Positions 32,754-37,023 of a stretch of 37,023 bases of DNA are shown here, piece by piece. Positions within the stretch are counted from its first letter, which is position 1, and each line of letters begins with the position of its first letter. Below the pieces are notes generated by a model. The model had not been told where the DNA came from. It made no database searches and saw only the letters and a list, made by a program, of their open reading frames with translations. The DNA comes from Pseudomonadota bacterium (GTDB lineage: Bacteria; Pseudomonadota; Alphaproteobacteria; Caulobacterales; Caulobacteraceae), in contig JAKAZA010000023.1 in NCBI GenBank assembly GCA_021816155.1, positions 1 through 37,023 of the forward strand, given 5' to 3'. The translations under genes and the position numbers were made by a program.

Positions 32754-33572
32754 TCAGGCCGGCGAGGCGCCGTTCACCAGGCCGAGCCCCTGCGTCTTGT
32801 AGCCCAGCAGCACCAGCATCTCGTCCGAGGCGAACTGGCGGACCTCCGGCTTCAGCGACAGGAACCAGTTCTCCTGAGTGCGGTAGATCGGCCGCGTATA
32901 CCAGGCGAAGACGCCGGCGCGGTGTTCGCCCTCGGTGCGGTTGAAGCCGGTCTTGTGCCAGACGCGGCTCTCGAACACGACCGCCGAGCCGGCAGGCGCT
33001 TCGATCGCGACGGTGGCGGCCGCCGCATCCTCGGCGCGCGGCGCACGGTTCAGTTTGTGGCTCCCCGGCGCGAAGCGCGTGGCCCCGTTGGCCTCGGTGA
33101 AGTCGTCGAGGCACCAGGCGACGTTGAGGCCCTGCGGCTGGTCGGGCCAAGGCTCGGGCACGAAAATCTGGTCGGCGTGCAGCACCATCTCGCCGCCGCC
33201 CGGGCCGGTGATGTTGGCCGAGATGTTGCCGAGCAGCGCCGGCCAGCCGAGCGCGCCGCGCACGTAGTCCACGGCGATGCGGTGGAACGCCATGTCCTCG
33301 AAGACGGGGTCGCGCGAGAGCACGTTCCAGACGCGCTGGTTCGTCTCGTCATGGGCGTAGTCGAGGCCGAACTTCTGCTCGCGGCCGCGGGCGCGGTCGC
33401 TCTCGGCGGCCCGGTAGAGCGCTTCGCGGGCGCGCTGCAGGGCGTCGCCCGTGAGCACGTCCGGCACGATGGCGAGGCCGAAGTCGAGGATGTCCGCCAG
33501 GCCCTGCTCGAGGCTGCGAGTCGGCGCCGGGAGCACGGCGTTGCGAGCGGCGGCCTGCTGCGCGAGCGTCAT
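32754..33572 (-). CDS. PhyH-type Fe(II)/2-oxoglutarate dioxygenase 1
   Basis: A 272-residue phytanoyl-CoA dioxygenase family protein, expected to hydroxylate a substrate using O2 and 2-oxoglutarate. The iron triad is intact: H132 and D134 in LHADQIFVPEPW and H206 in RVWHKTGF, with R218 in HRAGVFAWYTR to bind 2-oxoglutarate. 'LNVAWCLDDFTEANGAT' and 'APGSHK' are core jelly-roll strands. There is no signal peptide. The ATG overlaps the stop of the preceding dioxygenase gene (ATGA) without its own ribosome site, so translation is coupled. It is the third gene of the leftward lyase-PhyH-PhyH set. Substrate not determinable. Confidence 0.92.
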   Translation of the reverse strand: MTLAQQAAARNAVLPAPTRSLEQGLADILDFGLAIVPDVLTGDALQRAREALYRAAESDRARGREQKFGLDYAHDETNQRVWNVLSRDPVFEDMAFHRIAVDYVRGALGWPALLGNISANITGPGGGEMVLHADQIFVPEPWPDQPQGLNVAWCLDDFTEANGATRFAPGSHKLNRAPRAEDAAAATVAIEAPAGSAVVFESRVWHKTGFNRTEGEHRAGVFAWYTRPIYRTQENWFLSLKPEVRQFASDEMLVLLGYKTQGLGLVNGASPA

Positions 33573-34363
33573 CGGGTGGCCACTCGCGCTGCCGCCAGGG
33601 GGGCGGCGAGGCGCATGTTCGCCACCGGACCGAGGCCGAGCCAGCCGTGCATCTGCGGCGAGAGGCCGGCGATCGTCGCCGCGGAGAGCGCCGCGTTCCA
33701 GTTGGTTTGCGGCCGGATGAAATCGCGAGAGTAGTAGCCGAACAGCAGCGCGCGCTGCTCGTCCGCCGTCACGTTGGCGCCCGAGGTGTGCCAGAGCCGG
33801 CCGTCCATGGCGATCACGGAACCCTCCTTGGCCTCGAACGGTCGCATGCCGGCCCGCGGATCGGCCGGGACGTCACGCGCCCAGGCGATGCGTTGGCTGC
33901 CCGGAAGGTAGAGCGTGGCGCCGTTGGCCGCGCGCACCTCGTCGAGGCACCAGATGACGTTGATCGACCAGGGCTCGAGCCATGGTTCCGGAACCACGAT
34001 CGACTGATCCGAATGCGGCTTCATCGACTGCGCGCCCGGCAGGGCGATGTTGGCGGTGAAGTTCGAGATCAGGAAGCCCGAGCCGAGCAGCGTCGTCACC
34101 AGTTCGATCGCCAGGGGGTCCTGGATCAATTCGGCGAACGCCGGGTCGAGGTCGATCAGGTTGAACACCCGCACGTTGCGCTCGTTCGGGTCGATGCCGA
34201 TGTTCCGCGTCGGCGCGCCGCGCCGCTCGCTCTCCTCGGCCGCCCGCCAGAGCCGCTCGCGCAGGTCGGCGCATCGATCCGCGCTGAGCACGCCGGGGAG
34301 GATCGCGAAGCCTTCGCTGGCGAGCTGCCGCTTGGCGGCGGCGAGGTGGGAGGCGTCGCCCAT
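33569..34363 (-). CDS. PhyH-type Fe(II)/2-oxoglutarate dioxygenase 2
   Basis: A 264-residue paralogue of the next gene, sharing the VPEPW, 'NV-WCLD', 'ANGAT' and 'PGS' segments. Iron ligands are H117 and D119 in KPHSDQSIVVPEPW and H192 in RLWHTSGA; R204 in DEQRALLFGYYSRDF would bind 2-oxoglutarate. Both tandem copies therefore look active. The start chosen (MGDASHLAAA) overlaps the ThDP-enzyme stop as TGATG; a frame open further upstream lies inside that gene. Two active dioxygenases in a row suggest two successive oxidations or a heteromeric enzyme. Confidence 0.92.
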   Translation of the reverse strand: MGDASHLAAAKRQLASEGFAILPGVLSADRCADLRERLWRAAEESERRGAPTRNIGIDPNERNVRVFNLIDLDPAFAELIQDPLAIELVTTLLGSGFLISNFTANIALPGAQSMKPHSDQSIVVPEPWLEPWSINVIWCLDEVRAANGATLYLPGSQRIAWARDVPADPRAGMRPFEAKEGSVIAMDGRLWHTSGANVTADEQRALLFGYYSRDFIRPQTNWNAALSAATIAGLSPQMHGWLGLGPVANMRLAAPLAAARVATR

Positions 34364-36102
34364 CAACGCACCGGGATGTTCTCGTAGTAGGGGATCGGAA
34401 TCTCGTCCTCGGCGTCGAGGCGCCCGACCATCATGGCGGTCACCGGATGGGCGATGTCCGGGTCGGTGAGGATGTTGAGGCAAGCCGGGCCGCCGGAGCC
34501 CTGCGCGGCGCGAACGGCCGGGGCGATGTCCTCGAAGCGGGTGATCTCCTCGCCACGGCAGCCGAAACCCTGCGCCACGGTGTGGTAGGCGCTGGGCGCG
34601 AGTTTCACGGCCGCGAGGTTCTGCTTGCCGAACACCAGCTCCTGGCCGTGCTGCGACATGCCCCAGGCGGCGTTGTTGAAGACCACGGTCAGGATCGGCA
34701 GGCCGTGGCGCGCCATGGTGTCGAACTCGGCGATGTGGAATCCCGCCGCGCCATCACCCATGATGACCGCGACCGGCTTGCCCGGACGCGCGCGGGCCAG
34801 CCCGATGGCGTAGCCCTGGCCGACGCCGAGCGTGCCGAGATAGCCGTTACCGAGGTAGAGGCCCGGGCCCGGCGAGCGGCCGAACGGCTGGAACCAGGCG
34901 GGCGCCTCGCCGCCGTCGTAGGCGATGGCGGTGTCCGGATCGAGCGCCTCGCCAACGGCGCGGGCGGCGTGGAACGGGTGGATCAGGCCGGCCGGGGTCA
35001 TCGTCGGCGCGTCTTTGAACGCGCGTTGGCCTGCTGCGCGCAACTGACGCAGCAGCCCGATCCAGGCGCCCCGGTCCGGCCAGGCGCGTCCCTTGGCCGC
35101 CGCCAGCAGCGCGGCCAGCGCCTCGCCGGCGTCGGCGGTGACGGCGATGTCGGGCGCGCGCAGCCTCCCGATCTCGGCCCCGTCGATGTCGACCTGGACG
35201 AGCCGGGCGCGATCCGGGACGACCTGGCCGGAGCGGCCGCCCAGGAACAGCCCCTGGCGCGCGCCGATCAGGATCACGAGGTCTGCGGGCTGTTTCGCGC
35301 CCATCGCCGCCGCCGCGAGGCCTCCCGCGGCGCCGGCGTTCATCGGATGATCGGCCGGAAGCGCGCCGTTGGCCTTGCTGCTCGCCAGCACGGGCGTCCC
35401 GGTGAGGCTCGCGAAGTCGCCGAGCAGCTCCGAACACCGGGCCGAGAGCGCGCCGCCGCCGACGACGATCGCCGGCCGCTCGGCCTTCGCGACGAGGCCC
35501 AGGATCGCGTCCACCGCCTCGGGCGGGGGCGCCGGTCGGCCGACCAGAGCCGGCTGAGCCGGGAGCGCGATCTCGCCGTCCGCGACCGGCGCGAACATGA
35601 CGTCGATCGGCGCCTCCAGGAACACCGGCCCCGGCCGGCCGCTGAGCGCCAGGCGCACGGCCTTGTCGACGAGGTCGGGGATGCGTTCGACATTCGTGAT
35701 CCGGTGAGACCATTTGGTCACCGGGGCGGCCATCGCCACCTGGTCGAAGCCGCCTTGCAGCGGATTCGTCGCCACTTCGCGCAGCGGCGGCGAGCCGGCG
35801 ATGAAGAGCACTGCCTGCGCGTCCAGCCAAGCGTCGACCATGGCGGTCAGCGCGTTGGCGAAGCCTGGCCCGGCGGTGATGACCGCAACGCCGATCTTGC
35901 CGGTCGCGCGCTGGTAGGCCTCGGCGGCGTGGCCGGCGGTGGCCTCGTGCCGTGTGTCGGTGAGTCGGATTCCCTCGTCCGGGCAGGCGACGAGGAAAGC
36001 GTCGAGGTGCCCGCCATGCAGCGCGAAGACCTCGGTGACGCCGAGCGCGCGCAGCGTCCTCGCCAGCACGACGCCGCCCGTGCTGCGTTCCGCGCCAGCC
36101 AT
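34363..36102 (-). CDS. Benzaldehyde-lyase-like ThDP-dependent C-C lyase/ligase
   Basis: A 579-residue thiamine-diphosphate enzyme of the acetolactate synthase/benzaldehyde lyase/2-hydroxyacyl-CoA lyase superfamily. The ThDP site is GDGAAGF (449-455) through NNAAWG (476-481). Residues of Pseudomonas benzaldehyde lyase recur with a constant +3 offset: H32 (BAL H29) in LHGGHLD, the catalytic E53 (E50) in TRHEATAGHAAE, and Q116 (Q113) in TNPLQGGFDQVAMAAP. Acyloin or 2-hydroxyacyl cleavage is thus more likely than acetolactate synthesis. The first of two in-frame ATGs (36108) touches AGGAGG directly; the second (36102) is 6 bases from it, so the protein begins MAGAERS. It heads the operon with two PhyH genes. 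Confidence 0.88.
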   Translation of the reverse strand: MAGAERSTGGVVLARTLRALGVTEVFALHGGHLDAFLVACPDEGIRLTDTRHEATAGHAAEAYQRATGKIGVAVITAGPGFANALTAMVDAWLDAQAVLFIAGSPPLREVATNPLQGGFDQVAMAAPVTKWSHRITNVERIPDLVDKAVRLALSGRPGPVFLEAPIDVMFAPVADGEIALPAQPALVGRPAPPPEAVDAILGLVAKAERPAIVVGGGALSARCSELLGDFASLTGTPVLASSKANGALPADHPMNAGAAGGLAAAAMGAKQPADLVILIGARQGLFLGGRSGQVVPDRARLVQVDIDGAEIGRLRAPDIAVTADAGEALAALLAAAKGRAWPDRGAWIGLLRQLRAAGQRAFKDAPTMTPAGLIHPFHAARAVGEALDPDTAIAYDGGEAPAWFQPFGRSPGPGLYLGNGYLGTLGVGQGYAIGLARARPGKPVAVIMGDGAAGFHIAEFDTMARHGLPILTVVFNNAAWGMSQHGQELVFGKQNLAAVKLAPSAYHTVAQGFGCRGEEITRFEDIAPAVRAAQGSGGPACLNILTDPDIAHPVTAMMVGRLDAEDEIPIPYYENIPVR

Positions 36103-36123
36103 CGGCATCCTCCTGCTTCCGTT

Positions 36124-36139
36124 GCCCTGCCGTCAGGGC
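36124..36139. promoter_or_regulatory. Perfect inverted repeat between the lyase operon and the divergent SDR
   Basis: GCCCTG-CCGT-CAGGGC, a perfect 6+6 dyad with a 4-base spacer, in the 100-base divergent gap. Leftward, a weak sigma-70-like pair (TTGAGC, then TCTAAG after 18 bases) lies just upstream, which would put the dyad near the transcription start of the lyase-dioxygenase operon. It is a candidate operator for both directions. Confidence 0.45.
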
Positions 36140-36202
36140 GCCAGAAGCTTAGACTCAATTGCCCCAGCGGCGCTCAAGGGGCCTCACGGAAAGGGGAAGG
36201 GC

Positions 36203-36985
36203 ATGCGATTCGACGGCAAGGTGGCGGTCATCACAGGCGGCGCATCCGGCATCGGGCTCGCAGCCGCGCGCCGGTTCCACACGGAAGGGGCGACGGTGGT
36301 GATTGCGGACGTCAACGACGAGCTGGGCGGGGCCGTCGTAGGCGAGCTCGGTCCCGAGCGGGCGCGCTACCGGCGCGCGGACGTTGCGGTCTGGGAGGAC
36401 GTGGAAGCGCTGATGCAGGGCGCGGTCGCGGATTTCGGCCGGCTCGACGTGCTGTTCAACAACGCCGGCGTCGGCTCCTTCGCCCGCACGCCCGACCTCG
36501 AGATCGACGCCTGGCGGCGGGTGATCGACATCGACCTCACCGGCGTCTTCTTCGGCTGCAAGGCGGCGATCCCGCTGCTCAGGGCCCGGGGCGGCGGCGT
36601 AATCGTCAACACCGCCTCGATCTCGGGGCTGGCCGGCGACTACAGCTTCGCCGCCTACAACGCCGCCAAGGGCGCGGTGGTGAACTACACCCGCGCCGCG
36701 GCCATAGACCACGCCCGCGAGAACATCCGCATCAACGCCGTCTGTCCCGGCCCGGTCGACACGCCCCTGATCGCGGGGGTCAACACGCTGCAGGGCGTGC
36801 GCCAGACCTGGGACGAATGCGTGCCGCTCGGCCGGTTCGCGAAGCCCGAGGAGATCGCCGCTGTCGTCGCGTTCCTCGCCTCGGACGACGCGTCTTACGT
36901 CGTGGGCGCCGCCATCCCGGTCGACGGCGGCGTCATGGCGCACACCGGCCAGCCGAATCTGTCGCGACTGCTCGACGCCGGCTGA
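36203..36985 (+). CDS. Short-chain dehydrogenase/reductase
   Basis: A 260-residue classical SDR with all canonical motifs: TGGASGIG (11-18), an acidic D36 after beta-2 ('VVIADVND') favouring NAD(H), NNAG (86-89), S139, Y152 and K156 (YNAAK), and 'CPGPVDTPLI'. The ATG follows GGGGAAGGG; an upstream open stretch lies antisense to the lyase gene and is not coding. It diverges from the lyase-dioxygenase operon, sharing its control region. It may oxidise or reduce an alcohol/ketone made in that pathway. Confidence 0.94.
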   Translation: MRFDGKVAVITGGASGIGLAAARRFHTEGATVVIADVNDELGGAVVGELGPERARYRRADVAVWEDVEALMQGAVADFGRLDVLFNNAGVGSFARTPDLEIDAWRRVIDIDLTGVFFGCKAAIPLLRARGGGVIVNTASISGLAGDYSFAAYNAAKGAVVNYTRAAAIDHARENIRINAVCPGPVDTPLIAGVNTLQGVRQTWDECVPLGRFAKPEEIAAVVAFLASDDASYVVGAAIPVDGGVMAHTGQPNLSRLLDAG

Positions 36986-36991
36986 CGCGCC

Positions 36992-37023
36992 TTACTCCGG
37001 CGCGGTGCGCTGGACCTCCCGGT
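36992..37023 (-). CDS. C-terminal end of a leftward gene (partial, unidentified)
   Basis: A leftward TAA at 36992-36994 is preceded by nine codons (REVQRTAPE) whose third positions are all G or C, matching the coding bias of the window. It would be the tail of a gene entering from the right, converging on the SDR with a 6-base gap. Too short to identify, and it could be chance. Confidence 0.35.
   Translation of the reverse strand, partial: REVQRTAPE

Noticed and set aside
34363-36102. Acetolactate synthase large subunit (ilvB)
   Set aside because: There is no small-subunit gene nearby, and the H32/E53/Q116 set and surrounding segments match benzaldehyde lyase better than acetolactate synthase.
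35939-36202. N-terminal extension of the rightward SDR
   Set aside because: The extra 88 codons are antisense to the lyase gene and its promoter gap. The SDR fold starts at MRFDGKVAVITGG with a good ribosome site.

Overview
The window is GC-rich, densely coded chromosomal DNA, about 70% GC by eye, with GTG starts and strong G/C preference at third codon positions. A zwf-pgl-edd Entner-Doudoroff operon, abundant CoA-transferase, acyl-CoA dehydrogenase and SDR genes, and Gram-negative envelope genes (WaaG-like glycosyltransferase, RND pump, Mpl-like Mur ligase) point to an alphaproteobacterium. Caulobacterales (Caulobacter/Phenylobacterium-like) is my best guess; this is inference, as no rRNA or marker gene is present. 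I see no tRNA, rRNA, CRISPR array, insertion sequence or phage gene. No gene-free stretch exceeds about 180 bases.

Region 1 (1-7347) is a catabolic CoA-ester cluster. A VOC protein and a CaiB/BaiF CoA-transferase run leftward. Divergently, an acyl-CoA dehydrogenase, a crotonase-fold protein, an alpha/beta hydrolase, an SDR and a double-length CoA-transferase fusion run rightward. Several of these enzymes have changed catalytic residues, and a perfect palindrome sits in the gap before the hydrolase, so this looks like a dedicated, regulated pathway for an unidentified carboxylic acid.

Region 2 (7370-14566) is central and amino-acid metabolism. It holds zwf-pgl-edd (leftward), a DUF2817 M14-like peptidase, a threonine-aldolase-type PLP lyase and a serine/threonine dehydratase-type enzyme.

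Region 3 (14662-21230) is a surface-polysaccharide/LPS cluster. Four overlapping or abutting leftward genes (sugar-1-phosphate nucleotidyltransferase, NAD-sugar epimerase/reductase, CapD/FlaA1-like dehydratase, WaaG-like glycosyltransferase) are flanked by a second glycosyltransferase-like gene and a divergent mannose-1-phosphate guanylyltransferase.

Region 4 (21409-32686) is envelope and export. It has an RND adaptor-pump pair, a large secreted beta-propeller/phosphoesterase, a GT2-GtrA fusion overlapping a GT39 membrane glycosyltransferase, and an Mpl-like Mur ligase with altered motifs that overlaps the GT39 gene tail to tail.

Region 5 (32754-36985) is the most unusual part. Two tandem PhyH-type Fe(II)/2-oxoglutarate dioxygenases are translationally coupled to a ThDP enzyme that keeps the benzaldehyde-lyase active-site residues, with a divergent SDR. 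Dioxygenase hydroxylation followed by ThDP-dependent C-C cleavage is the logic of alpha-oxidation, so this may be an undescribed chain-shortening or acyloin-cleaving module.
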